NCBI RefSeq assembly: GCF_001649575.2
Contig: NC_051453.1
Coordinates: 20,564,893-20,628,892, forward strand
Direction: 5' to 3'
Length of the DNA stretch: 64,000 nucleotides
From: Kryptolebias marmoratus
Taxonomy: Eukaryota; Chordata; Actinopteri; Cyprinodontiformes; Rivulidae
Part shown: one piece after another, positions 44,444 to 56,639 of the stretch
Layout: every line of letters begins with the position of its first letter
Position numbering within the stretch: position 1 is the stretch's first letter
Program-made: the position numbers and the translations under genes
Notes under the pieces: generated by a model
Databases searched by the model: none
Told to the model about the DNA's origin: nothing
What the model saw: the letters and a program-made list of their open reading frames with translations, nothing else

Positions 44444-46334
44444 CTGTGAGGATTTCAGGCTGTGTTTCAGGTTTTGGCAGGCAGGAGGCGGAGTTAATTG
44501 ACTATACCTGTTCCTGATTACCAATCTCCTTCAGGTGGGTATTTAAGTTCCAGTCCTGCCAGAATTCATCGTTGGATCGTTGCGTACCTTGGTAGCAATC
44601 TCTAGCCAGTCTCAATTCTTTGAGCTATTAATTCATGTTAAACTTACTCCGTGTTTAGCTCTTTGCTCCCTGTTTCTCTCAGGAAGGTTTTTCCGATCGT
44701 TCTTCACCCGTGCCTCTCTGCATGATTCAAGGACCACAGTCAGACCAACAAGCCACTGAAGAGATTCACCCTGCCTAAACAGATTGTGTTCCGACCTGCC
44801 ACTCTCACACCTATTCCTCTGCCTGCTCTGGAATCCCCCTCCTCTCAACGTCCATCGGCAAACAACCTAGCGAGACTAGTCAGTTCTCTTTAATTTTTTA
44901 CCCGCTCACCTGTTGTTCTTCTGTCCTCAGCAATGCGGGCCTCCTGTCATTTCTGCAGTCAGTGGTGGAGAAAGTACTCAAACATTGTACTTAAGTAAAA
45001 GTACAAATACAAAGACAAAAATGTACTCAAGTAAAAGTACCATATTAACATTTGTACTTAAGTAAAAGTAAGAAAATACTAGCTTTTAAAACTACTTAAG
45101 TATTAAAAGTAAAAGTACATGTCGACTGTATTACCTATAGGCTAATACAATGTCCTTAAGTGTACCTATCGTATTTATTTTTAATACATCAGTAATGTAC
45201 CATTTTAATGAACAATGCTAATTATTTGTTGCTTACAGCTAATGAAAACAGGACATTTCTGATTAGATTACAGACCAATTAAACAACATAATGCAGACAT
45301 GTGGGTCTAATGAAAACAGCCCCGGCTCCAGACGAGTTTAACAGGGGTAGTTACTCAAGTAAATGTAACAAGTAAGACCCAATTTTGAACATAAACAACA
45401 ACACCAGTAGCCTACAGGCTACTTCTTAACAAGCTCAAGGTGCTGTACTGGTATAGTCCTCTTTTAGCTAACATTAGCTGTATCCAACAGTTTTACTCAA
45501 CTCAGCCGGTTGGTTTGGGGAAAAAACTGTGCAAAGTTTGCATTTTGCTGGTTTGCTGCCATGATTCTAACATACACCTGAGCAGCTCTGCACAGCAGCA
45601 AGTGTCCTTCGCTGCCTCACATTTGTACAGCTAGCGTCTTAGCGCTCGTGCTGCATTTAAAGGTGGCTCTGAAAAGCAGTTTATGATGTGTTAACAACGG
45701 ATTAAACAGTTTTAACTGCTGAAAAAAGTGACAGAAGGCACAGATATGGGAAGTGCAGAAGCCTCTACTGTATCAAATCGATACAGTAATAGCAGAGAGT
45801 TGGCCACTTTAAGGTAAACTTGACCCAGTTATTTCAAATAAATCTTTTAAATAAGCCCATGAGTGGCGCAAGTCTTCTGGCTTACTATCACCGGACTCCA
45901 TTCCGGGTGTTAGTGATTCTGCAGGGCCTAATGGTTCTTTCTCGCTTTGCATTGGTTCAGTGGACTGATTCCCCTCTCACCATTGGATACTTTCAAACTA
46001 ACGAACAAATCAAAATACCGAAATGCGACTTGGATGTAAAGAGTAACGCGACGGTTTTATAGAAATGTAGTGAAGTAGAAAGTACAGATACTTACTGTAA
46101 AATGTAGTGGAGTAAAAGTAGAAAGTATCCATTATTAAATCTACTGAAGTAAAGTACAGATATACGAAAATTGTACTTAAGTAAAGTAACGAAGTACTTG
46201 TACTTTGTTACTTTCCACCACTGCCTGCAGTCCACCTGTGCATAATAAAGTATTCTTCTTTACTTACATGTCGGAGTCCTCTCAGTATCTGCCAACACGG
46301 TTCTGGGTTTAAAACCAATTTCCTGTTATGACAG
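44444..46334 (+). mobile_element. CTGTGAGG...ATGACAG MITE, interrupted by a hAT element
   Basis: Left end CTGTGAGGATTTCAGGCTGT resembles the left end of copy 3 (CTGTTAGGATTTGAG). The right end is CCAATTTCCTGTTATGACAG. TTC flanks both ends (44441-44443, 46335-46337), again 3 bp. Internal words GGCGGAGTTAATTGAC, GGTATTTAAGTTCCAGTC and ATAATAAAGTATTCTTCTTT are of the same general type but diverged, so it is a related subfamily. After removing the hAT element and its duplication it is about 619 bp. It begins only 68 bp after the Tc1 right end. Confidence 0.65.
44960..46223. mobile_element. Tol2-like hAT non-autonomous element (1264 bp) with 8-bp target duplication
   Basis: Ends are CAGTGGTGGAGAAAGTACTC and, inverted, GTTACTTTCCACCACTG. 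The subterminal zones carry many copies of ACTTAAGTAAAAGTAC and AAGTAGAAAGTA words, as in Tol2 and related fish hATs (CAGAGGTGTAAAGTACTT ends). Flanking 8-mers are TCTGCAGT (44952-44959) and CCTGCAGT (46224-46231), a target duplication with one mismatch. The interior (45400-46060) encodes no recognisable BED or hATC domain, and the short frames at 45440-45634 and 45820-46062 match nothing. It must have moved with a transposase from elsewhere. It is nested in the MITE. Confidence 0.88.
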
Positions 46335-46337
46335 TTC

Positions 46338-47059
46338 CTAAATTGAAATGTCATAAATATTTTTTTTCTTATATTTATATCTTTCTTATATGTTTCTTGT
46401 TAGCTGCTGCTCTTTTATAACTCACTATGGGATTTAATTTTGTAAACTCTTTTCAAACAAATGCCTGCTGAATTCACAGCTCTAGCTCTGCAATATGAGG
46501 AAGGTGCTCTTACAAAATGTTGGAAAGTAACTGAGAAAGGCTGCAGTGGCATGGACAACTGCAATGCCTAAACCACGTAAATCCATCAGTGACAGTTGAA
46601 AGTTACACAGCTTCTCCCTGTCATGATCAAGTAAGATTACAGCTTTTAAAATATTTCCCTCAAGTACTTTTTTAAATAGCAGAGATCAAAACTAGAAGAA
46701 AAAAACGTCACAAGTTTTAATTTTCAACCAAATCTTTAAGGCATTTGTTTATATAAGAAAACAATTAGCAGTATTGTTGGTTTTTTTTTTATCAGTACTG
46801 ATGCAATTACCATACGAATGTATCATTATGAGCACCAGCTCTTTGTAACCCAGCAAAAGATCAAGCTGTGTTTTTTCTTGTTTGTTTTCAGAATCAAACT
46901 TGCACTTGCATTTGTGCTTCATTAAGCCAGACATTTTAAAAAATGGACATCACGATAATCAACAATGATAGTGTATAATAAACTCAATAGTGCAGATGTA
47001 TTGAAGCAGATGCTTGTATGGTATATACAAAAGCACAGCATAGCCTGCTTGTGTTTTTA
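46338..47059. other. Gene-free DNA
   Basis: Nothing recognised. Confidence 0.5.
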
Positions 47060-47360
47060 GACAAACATTTTAGACTGTCATGTTGCATATTATTTAAGGA
47101 AGTCAGTTCATAATTTGAACAGAACCGCACTATTAAATTTTGTCTGTCTTGAGATTTGATGCTATTAAAAAGAACATCTGAGTCTACAGTCCCGGATGCT
47201 CAGGCTGAACCACACCAATATTATTATTATTTTTAAACTGGGTTTTAAGTATGGAAACTACTTTACCAAGTAGTGATATACCAAGGAGGGTATGAAGTAG
47301 ACCAACACAAATACAATGTGTGCAGAAGTAAGTACATAGAGACCTGTGGCAGGCAGCTTC
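47060..47360 (+). repeat. Two-copy dispersed repeat (with 49790-50080), copy 1
   Basis: GAACAGAACCGCACTATTAA, TTTTGTCTGTCTTGAGAT, GATGCTCAGGCTGAACCACA-CC, ATATTATTA, ACCAAGTAGT, GAGACCTGTGGCAG. The second locus has GCATAGAACTGCATTCATAA, TTCTTCTGTCTTCAGATTGG, GCCAAGCCTAACCACACCTA and GAGACCTGTGGCAG in the same order. Family unknown; diverged. Confidence 0.45.
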
Positions 47361-47929
47361 TTTCCATGATCAAAAAATATGGGCATGTAGTGACCAAAAT
47401 TGCAAATATGCACTTTACCAAAAGTAAAAACTGATCCAGAGCTGACTTGTTTTATGTCTCTGGTTTGCTTTAGGACCTTTTTTACTTCGTCAGCTGTTGT
47501 TTATTTCTCTTAAGCTCCTCTTCAGTATAGAGTATACACAACCCAGTTTCCTGAAAGGAATCATTTTTGAACCATACTTTGTGCTCCATGACTGACGTCA
47601 CAGCTGATAAGGCACTATTTTGACATCACTTATATATATAAAATATATAAAATGTATTGTATGTGTATGTATATCACTAAATTGATCTGGTTCATTTGAG
47701 TCGGTCACACTGCTCCTCATACCCATCCCCCATTGCCAAAGGGGGATAAAAAAACATGGCGATGAATATTATTCAGAGATGTTTAATTTACACATGAAAC
47801 AAACAAACAGCTTACTTATGATGGAATAAAAACATAAAATGTGAAAACCAAATACAGGTTAACCAAAATGTTAATTTATATTAGATGTATGTTGTGTATG
47901 TAAAATGTATGTAAACGTATATATACACA
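47361..47929. other. Spacer containing second copy of the 7430-7600 repeat
   Basis: 47540-47650 carries the CTCCATGACTGACGTCACAG ... GACATCACTT blocks shared with 7470-7550. The rest is AT-rich and unassigned. Confidence 0.4.
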
Positions 47930-48060
47930 ACTCTCCTGAGTCAGTTTTTTTTCTTGTGAGTTTTTTATCCACCTCAGAGACTCAACTCACCTGTGTCAGC
48001 AGCATTTTGGGGGATTCAGCTGTTTCTTTTTGGTGAGTCCACTAACTCGCACACTTAGAC
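47930..48060 (-). repeat. GAGTCA-rich repeat, copy 2 (inverted)
   Basis: The minus strand reads CAGCTGAATCCCCCAAAATG, CTGCTGACACAGGTGAGTTG, TAAAAAACTCACAAGAAAAA, which parallels 11340-11470 on the + strand. Confidence 0.55.
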
Positions 48061-48569
48061 ATATAGGAACCGGGGTAATTGAGACCTCAAACTCATGAAT
48101 CCTGATTCAGTGTGAGGATTTGGATCATTAAACCTGGTGAGTCATTAACTGACCAGCTTTAATTTGGTCACACAGGGGTCAAAACTGCACTTGTCTTACG
48201 GTTTTCAATAAATAAATAAAGAAAACAATGTCCTAAGGTCACACAAGCATCTGGTTCATTGGGTCACTGCAGTCCAAAGGGGGGTGTTTTTAGAAACCAT
48301 AAATTTTAGGGCCGTAGTTTTAAACTGTGTTAGACAGCTAGAACATTTCCCCCAAAGACAGCACTGTTAGAAACAAGATTCATAAATCTGAACTATGAAC
48401 ACCACTAGTAAAGGACATAACCCCGACTTTAAACCAGATGTTTCATTTTGGGTCAGATAATAATGTAACTGTGATAAACTGACCAGTTCACTGGTACTAC
48501 CTCCCACTGGCAATTGTAGATTCATAGTTTATATAAATTGTCATTAACAGAAGTTGCCATTTTTACCTG
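48061..48569. other. Gene-free DNA
   Basis: Nothing recognised. Confidence 0.5.
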
Positions 48570-48870
48570 ACATCTGCTTCTGTATGCAGCTAACGAGAGA
48601 AGCAGAGGTAAATTGAGAGCTGATTATTAGATAAAGCTCCCACTAAAAGGAAAGGGAACAAAGAGAAACACTACCTTGATTTCTCATGTGTCCTCTGAGT
48701 GCAGTCACTATTTATGCATGATTAGTAGACCTGCTAATTCAATTAGTGTAACAAATCACAGTGTTTTCTCTTCCACTCAATTGTTTCTAATGGGCTAATG
48801 ATGCATTTACATTGTTAATTCAAGATACTTTATCATGTTCAGCATATGAAGGGTTCCTTTAGGATTAAGA
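48570..48870. promoter_or_regulatory. Candidate conserved non-coding element
   Basis: Repeat-free with ACTATTTATGCATGATTAGT, GCTAATTCAATTAGTGTAAC, TTCTAATGGGCTAATGATGC: octamer/POU-like (TATGCATG) and homeodomain-like (TAATT, CAATTAG) words packed in 150 bp. Typical enhancer vocabulary; conservation is inferred. Confidence 0.35.
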
Positions 48871-49789
48871 GCAGTCTGTTTTCATTATTGCTGTTAGGAT
48901 AACCCATTCATGTTACCACAAAATGATTATTTAACTTTGTTACATACCTACTAATGTGTGTGTAGTTTGGGACACAAGGAGGGGTAATTCTGGTCAGTTT
49001 TTAATACAGTGGTACTTTACATGCTATGATTACTGTTGACAGGGCACATCTTGGTAATTCCGGCAGCCTCTGTATCTGTAAGGTTTTCATGAAGACACTG
49101 CAGAAATATGTGTTTGATGTTGAATATAGGAATGCAACAAACGAAAAGTTTGGTAGTCAACTTTGTTTTTTATTACTTAATCCATTGCTGCTTGTTGTGG
49201 GTGCCCATCCTGCTCAGGTCTGCCCACCTTAGCTCATATTTGTTGGGGCCCTCAACATGCATTTTGATATTAGACTCAATTTTCTTCTTGTCCAATTTGA
49301 AGCCAGCATGACCAGGTTTACAGGAGCTGCCATGCTGTACTTTTAGGGAAGTGGAGCCTTAAGTCCTGTCCACTCCCTCACACACAGTCATGGTGTAACA
49401 TGACCTTTCTTTTAAGCATAAAATAACTAATTACAGCTAAATGCATTAGAAGAATAAATGCTTGAACATACAGGAGCAAGGTAAGAACTACGTGAATCAA
49501 CACAAGTCGACACCTGAAAAAATATATATCTGGGGTGGTTGTTTTTATGTTGATTTTTAAATAAGGGCAAAGTCTCATTTATTTACATGAAGGGGGTGGG
49601 TCTTAAAACTTGAACTGGGGCCAGCCTATGGAGATGTTGTTCCTCCTTCAGTTTCAGCTCCTGTATGATGTCATGTTTTAATACATGTTCATGGTTAGGA
49701 TGTGCTCAGTCTCAGTGCGTAGAATACCCATGCAAGGCACACACTTTCTGCATGACTGATCTCTGTATTGTATAAAGTACAGAGAAAGA
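48871..49789. other. Gene-free DNA
   Basis: Nothing recognised; the frames at 49026-49311 overlap in two registers and match nothing. Confidence 0.5.
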
Positions 49790-50080
49790 AAAGCTTAATC
49801 TGTCATCTTGTTTTAGGAACTAATTACATGATTTGCATAGAACTGCATTCATAAATTTCTTCTGTCTTCAGATTGGGCCATAGCCCCAAATGCCAAGCCT
49901 AACCACACCTATAATATTAATCACAATAAAACTGGTCCAAATTTGCTTATTTTCTTTTCAAAAGTGTACTCCCAGTAGCTAAATTTATATACCTTGGGGC
50001 AGCAAGTACAAAGTGGGCTAAAATTATAACAAAGTGGGAGGAGGTAAATATAAATATGAAGAGACCTGTGGCAGTAGTAA
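49790..50080 (+). repeat. Two-copy dispersed repeat (with 47060-47360), copy 2
   Basis: See blocks listed for copy 1; here it continues with TATACCTTGGGGCAGCAAGT and AAAGTGGGCTAAAATTATAA before GAGACCTGTGGCAG. Confidence 0.45.
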
Positions 50081-51369
50081 TAATACAGTCCAATTCAGGC
50101 ATTTCAGGAAACTGTGACAGAATATTCAATCGAACAGTTGAAATAGTCAACCAGAACCTTTTCACACTTTATTTTAAATCTAATTCTTGGTTAGGCAATT
50201 CCAAATTACATTCGCAGGATTAAGCATTTAAAGTTAATCTGTTAGATTTATGAAAACATTTTAATGTAATTTAAAACATGCATATCATGCACTGCATATA
50301 GAAAATATCTTGTTATATCTTGCCAGGTGACCTATGGCCAGGGTCTCACCTCAAAAATAAAAGAAAAGAAGTAAACACACCAACAAAATACAGAACTTTG
50401 AAGTGATTCTTACAACAAAGATAAATATATGGTTTGTTTTTGATTATTAGCTCAAAATTTAAATATTTGTATTGACTGGCCAGTTAACAAGAGTTTACCA
50501 TTTAAAACAGATTCCTTGAAACATCAAGAACTGCTGTATTTTTGCTTCATAATCTGACTTTTTTATTGTTTACACCATTGTACTGAAAAATCTATTTTTT
50601 CTACAATCCAGTGTTGAACTTAATACTATTTGAGGCTTAGGTAGCATACAAGTGTTTCTATAAGAAATCAATTCTGTCTAAATTTTATATATAAAGAACC
50701 AATAGTAGCAATGTGATCACCAAGCTGAAACCAACTCCTTGGCAAATACCCACATTTGAAGCACAGTTTATTTGCTCAGAATAGAAAATGTGATTGTATA
50801 ACAAGGGTATCTGCTACATGGGCTTTTTATACCATACTGTTGTGTTGAATGACACAGTCAAACATCCTTCATGGAAGAACCAATGCATACATTAATGAGG
50901 ATGGGTGATGTGCACATGGTGTGCTTTCAGGTTCAGCTTTGTGGAGCCTTAATATGAAAGTGGAATAGTTCAGCAGCCATGAAAATTTCTCCATCTGCCA
51001 TAAAAAAGTCTGCAAAGTAGCCATTAGAAAGACCAGTTTAATAAGGAAGAGGAAAAGAAAAAATTAAGCTTAGACCCAAGTGTTTACTGTAAAACACTGA
51101 AGTAAAAATTTAATCATAGTTTTTGTATGATTGGAATAAATGTTTTATTGAATGTGTGGAACAGTGAAGTACATTTGATACTCCATGTGTAGTGGAGATG
51201 TTGTCCATGTCAGTTCAGTATGCATGTGGGGTACTGTGGATTACTGGAACATCTTGGGGAATTTGAATTTGCAAAAGCTACAACAATACAAAAGGAAGAA
51301 CAAATGTTTCAAAATTTACATTCTTCTTGCTTTTTGTTTTTGTTCAGATACAAAATAATAGCAAAATGT
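50081..51369. other. Gene-free AT-rich DNA
   Basis: Nothing recognised. Confidence 0.5.
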
Positions 51370-51620
51370 TCGGTCATGTAACCAAAGTGGCCCATTTGTG
51401 AGTCAGGCAAACAAAGACCCTAACGAGCCTCTATTGCGAGAAGAGGGAGAGCAATCTATTTAACATTTCTACCTTAAACACTCGAATTCCACACTCTCTC
51501 CTTTTTGAATTGAGAAAGTTCCTTGGATGAGAAGCGAAACATGCTGCCTGCAGTTCCAATCACTGCTGACAGGGCAATATGATAAATCTACTGATGAATG
51601 CAAGCATTGACTTGTACTGC
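51370..51620. repeat. Teleost dispersed repeat fragment (GAATTGAGAAAG..GATGAGAAGCGAAAC type)
   Basis: AGTGGCCCATTTGTGAGTCA, GGCAAACAAAGACCCTAACG, AGCCTCTATTGCGAGAAG, TTTTTGAATTGAGAAAGTTC and TTGGATGAGAAGCGAAACAT are words of a repeat often seen in fish genomes. Class unknown to me; orientation not assigned. Confidence 0.5.
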
Positions 51621-51749
51621 CCCATAACAAAAAAAGTAAAAACCTGAGAACGAATCAACAAAAAACATTTTAAATTATATTTAAAATAGTCAAAGTAGTT
51701 GATAAACACAGAAGAAAACAATACACAGCAAGATAAATACTTAAGTAAA

Positions 51750-52040
51750 TAAAATTTACTAGGAGGAACTATTTTTTGAGGTTGAATTATTTTTAGATGG
51801 TTGTCACCCCGCCTGCCCTAATGAACTAGTTGGACTTATTAGTATGATATTTATTATGGCTTTGGATAGTTGGCTTTGATTCTGACTGTGTTGAACTGTG
51901 TTACTGAATTAGAATTAATCAGATTAAAACGTATGCGATTAGATTTGAATTGGACCTTTTTACTATTTCCACATAGAATCCTACAAGGACTTTGTTGTGT
52001 GCTGCAAATGAAAAACTGCATTAAAATTTAAAAAAAAAGG
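51750..52040 (+). repeat. LINE 3'-UTR-type repeat tail, copy 3 (partial)
   Basis: AGGAGGAACTATTTTTTGAG, TAATGAACTAGTTGGACTTA, GTTGAACTGTGTTACTGAAT, TAGATTTGAATTGGACC: the tail series that follows GGTTTCTTCCTGTTAAA in this repeat class. The 5' hallmark is absent. Confidence 0.45.
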
Positions 52041-53039
52041 TGAGAATTGCCATAGGTTGAACACATGTGCTTATAATCTAATGTGATGTTTTTAATAATT
52101 TTCGTTACAGTTATCTGTAATCAGATGAAATAAACACTAACTATAGAAGTTGTGACACAATTGAACACAAGAGCTGTTCTGGAAAAAAAAATCTATAACA
52201 AAAATATTGTATTAAGATGACAGTAGACATGAGAGTAAACATATAATGCCAGAAGCTTCTTCATTACATAGACAGAAAAAGTTGCCACTGTTTCAATGGA
52301 AACAAACATTGCTCTGGGCTCCTTTGTAAACAGCACACAGCTGCTATTTCGAGTGATGGGAGCTCCACCTTGTCACAACAATTCCCTTAAAGAGGAACAG
52401 TTTAATGTCAACAATATTTTCTCCATCTGCCTGCTCATGAAAACCTTCCAATCCACAGGGAAAATGTTTCCCCTATTCTAAAAGGAAAAGCACAATAGAA
52501 GGAGATGAACTGATAACATCACAGTCAAAAGCATAGCATTAGCCCGCTGGAATGAGAGCATTTGGTGGCACACATCCATCTGTTTGCTTTTGCATTTTTC
52601 AAAGAGGTGTCATACCTTCCGATATTTAGAAATTCCCATGCAATTTTCACAAGGAACTCCTCCAAGCTGTGCCAGCTGACTGATTTGCATGGTTGTGTTT
52701 GCGGAAAAACTGAGGTATTTCCACCTGGCATGCACCATAGCTTTCTTCTGAGAAGTTTGATTGTTCTGTACTTACCTTACTTTGGGAGAGAATCATCCAG
52801 TTTGCACTAATAATGAGACAGCTTGACAGGAGCACAACAGACTGCAAAGCATAAAGTGTCACAATCCAATTAGACAAGGTTTTATTTTTCAGTTGAATCT
52901 ATTGTACTGGATGTCATAGCCTTAGCCCTAGTCACATAACAATGCAGTTTACAATTGTTCCAGCAGCTCTTAATGTTGTTTGGTGTTGTTTTACAATTAT
53001 TTGACCTCAGTGTTTAACTCACATAACTCTATTTCCTTA
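52041..53039. other. Gene-free DNA
   Basis: No gene. Overlapping frames on both strands at 52525-52877 match nothing; 52290-52500 and 52560-52740 have balanced composition. Confidence 0.45.
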
Positions 53040-53330
53040 ATATTTGTACTTTAGTCTGTGTCAAATGTTCCTGGCGTCTGGGAGCAGCTGATTGCCCTGA
53101 GGCTGGGAGCAGGCCTGGGGCAAAGAGTCTAGCAGCCACAATAAGACGGAATGTGTGCAAAGGTGAAGGTGAGACTGACAGAAAGGAGATTTAATCCCCG
53201 TCTTCCATCTTTGTCATAGGGAAAGTGAGATCACAGTCAGGAAAGATGGATGATCACCTTGCCAGGAATTTCAGCAGTCCGGTCTAATACACAGACAGCT
53301 TCTGGGGAATAAAACCAGATGCTACTGTGG
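53040..53330. promoter_or_regulatory. Candidate conserved non-coding element
   Basis: Repeat-free GC-richer block (GTCTGGGAGCAGCTGATTGC, CATAGGGAAAGTGAGATCAC, CTTGCCAGGAATTTCAGC). No splice-bounded open frame. Inference from composition only. Confidence 0.3.
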
Positions 53331-54111
53331 TGCTTTAGAGGTTTTCAGTATTAGTGCTCCAAACTTACAAGTAAAAAAAATAAAATGTCTAAAGTGGGAG
53401 TTATTTTGATTAAGACTGGTTTATTATCTGTTTAAAAGCATGGATAGTAAGATGATATTTCAGTTTGTAAAATTACTTGTTTTTTTTTTACCTTCAAAGC
53501 TTTTCTTTGTTGCTCATTCACCAGAAATCAGTTTACGCCTGTCATCATAGACCACAATCCAATAAGCAAAACAACTCATCTTATAATCACTCTGCATCAG
53601 CTCCAGTGAAGTTTGAAATTCAAGAAAGTGTTTCCAGTTGGATGCAAATTTTTGCATTTATCACCTAAGTTACTCTTTATTTCTGAACACATTTCAAACA
53701 TAATTTCAAGATAATATACTGGAGTATGGTTGATCTCCAGAGTAGAACTATAGTCAGTATACAAAATACAGTGTTCCAAAAATGAGTGAGACTTTAAATC
53801 ATTAATTCACCTCACCAGGATATACATCAAGAACACTGGAATGCTATTCAAACTGAATTAATATTGGCAGCATTTTAAAGACAACATCTTTTTTACTTAA
53901 GAGGGAAAAGTTAACTATTGGAAAATTCAAAGATAAAGTCATTGTGGCAATTAGGCAGTTCACACTTCTGCTTGCTGCTGAAGACCATCACAGAATACAC
54001 ACTGTTTCTAACACTGGTTCTGACCAGGACAAGACCATCTTACTGAGAAAGCAAAGTGAAGAGTTTGAATTCAGATTTGACTCCATTAAGTTCTGTGATC
54101 ATTATTAGTGT
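53331..54111. other. Gene-free DNA
   Basis: 53880-54110 may be the decayed 5' part of the following LINE, but the frame is not recognisable. Confidence 0.45.
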
Positions 54112-55195
54112 TTGATACTTCAATTTGGTCTCAGGAAATTCAAGACCTCCACCGTTTTGACAACACTCTGCACCATTCTCAAGGAATATGAGGCCATCCT
54201 TGATCTTGACAAAGATGTCACTCTGAGAGAATGGATGCTCTTAAAGCAAGCAGGAGACTATTTGGCAGCCTCTTGGCCCACTGGTGCAGTAAAAACCATA
54301 TTGAGCTCAATACTTAAAACTATGGAACTAGCAGTGGACTTCAAGAGGAGACCCCCAACTTTGACCTCCTTCACCACCCACAACACCACTGGGTTTATGG
54401 TGGATACATTCAAGCTCCTGGGTACCACTAACACCCAGGACCTGAAAGGGTCATCCAACACAGACACAGTAATTAGGAAAGTCCAACAAACAATCCACTT
54501 CCTGCAGCATCTCAAAAAGTTTATCCTGCCAGAGGAGCTGTTGGTAAATTCTACTCTGGCATCATCCAGTCTGTACTCTGCCATTCCATCACAGTCTGGT
54601 TTGGTTATGCAAACAAACTAGACAAACTAGATTATCAAGACTGCAGAGAGGAGTAGTGCCAACCTGTCCTCCATACAAGACCTTTACTCCTCTATAGTGA
54701 GGAAATGGGCAAGTGGTGTCAGCAAAGATCCCTCTCATCCAGGATTCAACCTCTTCTAACCTCCCCCTCCAAAAGGCACAACAGATTGCTGTACATAAAA
54801 AACACACAACTCAAAGTGTTTTTTCCCCCCAGGCCATCAGTATGCGAAACAGAATTGCTCAATACCCATTTTGCAGTAATTAAACATTCACTTGTGCAAA
54901 TAATAATGTATCATCTGTAGGCTTCAACCTTAATTTACTGTTCACAGTGATCTATGCTTATTTATGTCTTATGTGTATGTGTAGTGTGCCTTCTCATGAC
55001 TATCATACTGAGCAAATTCCTTTTTTCTCCATATATCAGTTCAGTAATCTATTGGTGTTTTTTGTAAGAACATGCAATATGTTCATCTGTAGCACAATAA
55101 GGGCTGATAAGTACAAAAACAACTAAGACTGGGGTCAAATTCCTTGTATGTGCAATATGCACACTTGGCTAAAAAATCCTGGTTCTGATAAGTAT
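54112..55195 (+). pseudogene. L2-type LINE relic: RT C-terminal region and 3' end
   Basis: The 169-codon frame 54112-54621 carries QAGDYLAASWPTGAVKTILS, a MELAVDFKRRPPTL block, FKLLGTTNTQDLKGSSNTDT and IRKVQQTIHFLQHLKKF, then LPEELLVNSTL. These are the post-palm and thumb blocks of fish L2 LINEs (VDFRRxPP, FKxLGTxITxDLKWSxN, KKAQQRLxFLRQLKKF). After frameshifts the C-terminus continues with KDPSHPGFNLF near 54725. The 3' UTR is recognisable by GACTGGGGTCAAATTCCTTG-TATGTGCAAT and CACTTGGC...TCTGATAA, near the expected LINE end. The N-terminal endonuclease and palm are missing. Confidence 0.85.
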
Positions 55196-55460
55196 TCTGT
55201 AATTACACTGGACATTACCCCATAGGTACGCTGTACTTTACACTATATATACTTTGTAATTACTTTGTACTTTACCCCAAAATGTACTGCCAATACCCTG
55301 TAAGTACTCTGTAGATACCCTTTCCATATCACTACAAGTACCAGGTATGTATATTCTAATACAGTTGCAGAACAAACACTTTCTACGTTATCCCAAAGGT
55401 ATTCTGCCAATATTCTGTATTACTCACCGTCATAGTCTGTAGGTAGCTTGTAGGTGACAC
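55190..55460. repeat. Degenerate GTAC motif array 3
   Basis: CTGTAATTACACTGGACATT, GTACTTTACCCC, ACCCTGTAAGTACTCTGTAG, AAGTACCAGGTATGTATATT; directly follows the LINE 3' end. Confidence 0.6.
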
Positions 55461-55879
55461 TACACCTTGCTGCAAAAACAGCCAATGTAGATTTGTAAAT
55501 GTACATCACTGACCCTTTATCATACAAAAGTAAAAATCCTTATCTATCGAAAACTTGATTACTGATCTCATGTGAGAGGTCCCTGATGTCACTGTATTGA
55601 AATTATAAAAAGATTTGAGCACATTTCCTGAAACAGAAATGACAGAAGGAATTGCTGCCAGCATTTATTTTTAAGAGCTTGATTGAAAAATGTGCCTCCT
55701 CATACAATGCCGATTGCCTAATAAAGTGGACAATAAAATGAAACACAGGGAACTTCTTTTGATATGACAAATTTTGTATATCATTAGTCTCGTACTCCTC
55801 ATTGAACCTGCCCTTTCTAAAATATCATGTACTTTAAAGTTACTTGTCTTGCATGTAAAATTTTAAGAACGCCCACATT
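55461..55879. other. Gene-free DNA
   Basis: Nothing recognised. Confidence 0.5.
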
Positions 55880-56480
55880 AATCTCTTTTGTCTGTAACTG
55901 CCTCCTCTTCAGCAGTTCAGATGCACCCAGCATGAGATCTACTCAGATATGAAAATGCCACGGAGAATTACTGAAATTTGGAGCATTTAATTGGAGCTTG
56001 TGTGCATCTCTGTGTACGTCTCTGCATCTACTGGCAACGCGCCTTGTGAAATTAAAGCAAAAATCTTTGATCTGATATAAGGTTTGAATTGTGGAGATTT
56101 AAATATTTAAAATTCTTCTACAGTGTCACTTTGATCTTTGAAATGATTAATAGGGGTTTGTTATAGAAAATACACTAAACGACTCTGGAAGAGCCAGCCC
56201 ACTGTAATTGTGAGTTGTCTCGCAGAATGAGGGTAAATTACACATTTTAAAGTAACAGGGTAAACAGTTCATTTCAATTTTATCTCATTCTTTTATGTTT
56301 AATGAGACAAGAAGACAGAAAGTGACTTCAAACAGCCCAATCGAAAGTGGAAAAGATTTAGTGCGAGAGAGAACGACATTTGGAAAAAGAAATGCTTTCA
56401 TCGTTTATCGTGATGATTAGGGGGAGGAGGCTCTTTGTTTCCCATTTCTGCCTTCTGCAAGAATGAAGTGGGAGAACTCA
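55880..56480. promoter_or_regulatory. Candidate conserved non-coding element (600 bp)
   Basis: The longest repeat-free stretch in the right half. It includes GAGCATTTAATTGGAGCTTG, TGAAATTAAAGCAAAAATCT, GATCTTTGAAATGATTAATA and CCACTGTAATTGTGAG, with Lef/TCF-like (CTTTGATCT, CTTTGAA) and homeodomain-like (TTTAATTG) words. No splice-bounded frame. Enhancer role is inference. Confidence 0.4.
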
Positions 56481-56639
56481 GCCAACACCCAAGAAAGCAA
56501 CAACAAAATAATACTAATAATGTCAGTGGTATATAATGTCATGAGTATATACTGTATAACACCTGGACAGCAGTACAATACTGTGATCACTTCTTTTCAC
56601 CCTGCTTACGTTTCAAGTATCTTTTTCAAGATAATAGGT
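56481..56639. other. Spacer
   Basis: Nothing recognised. Confidence 0.5.

Noticed and set aside
45440..46062. Frames inside the hAT element as possible transposase
   Set aside because: No BED zinc finger, RW or hATC dimerisation motif; too short. Element judged non-autonomous.
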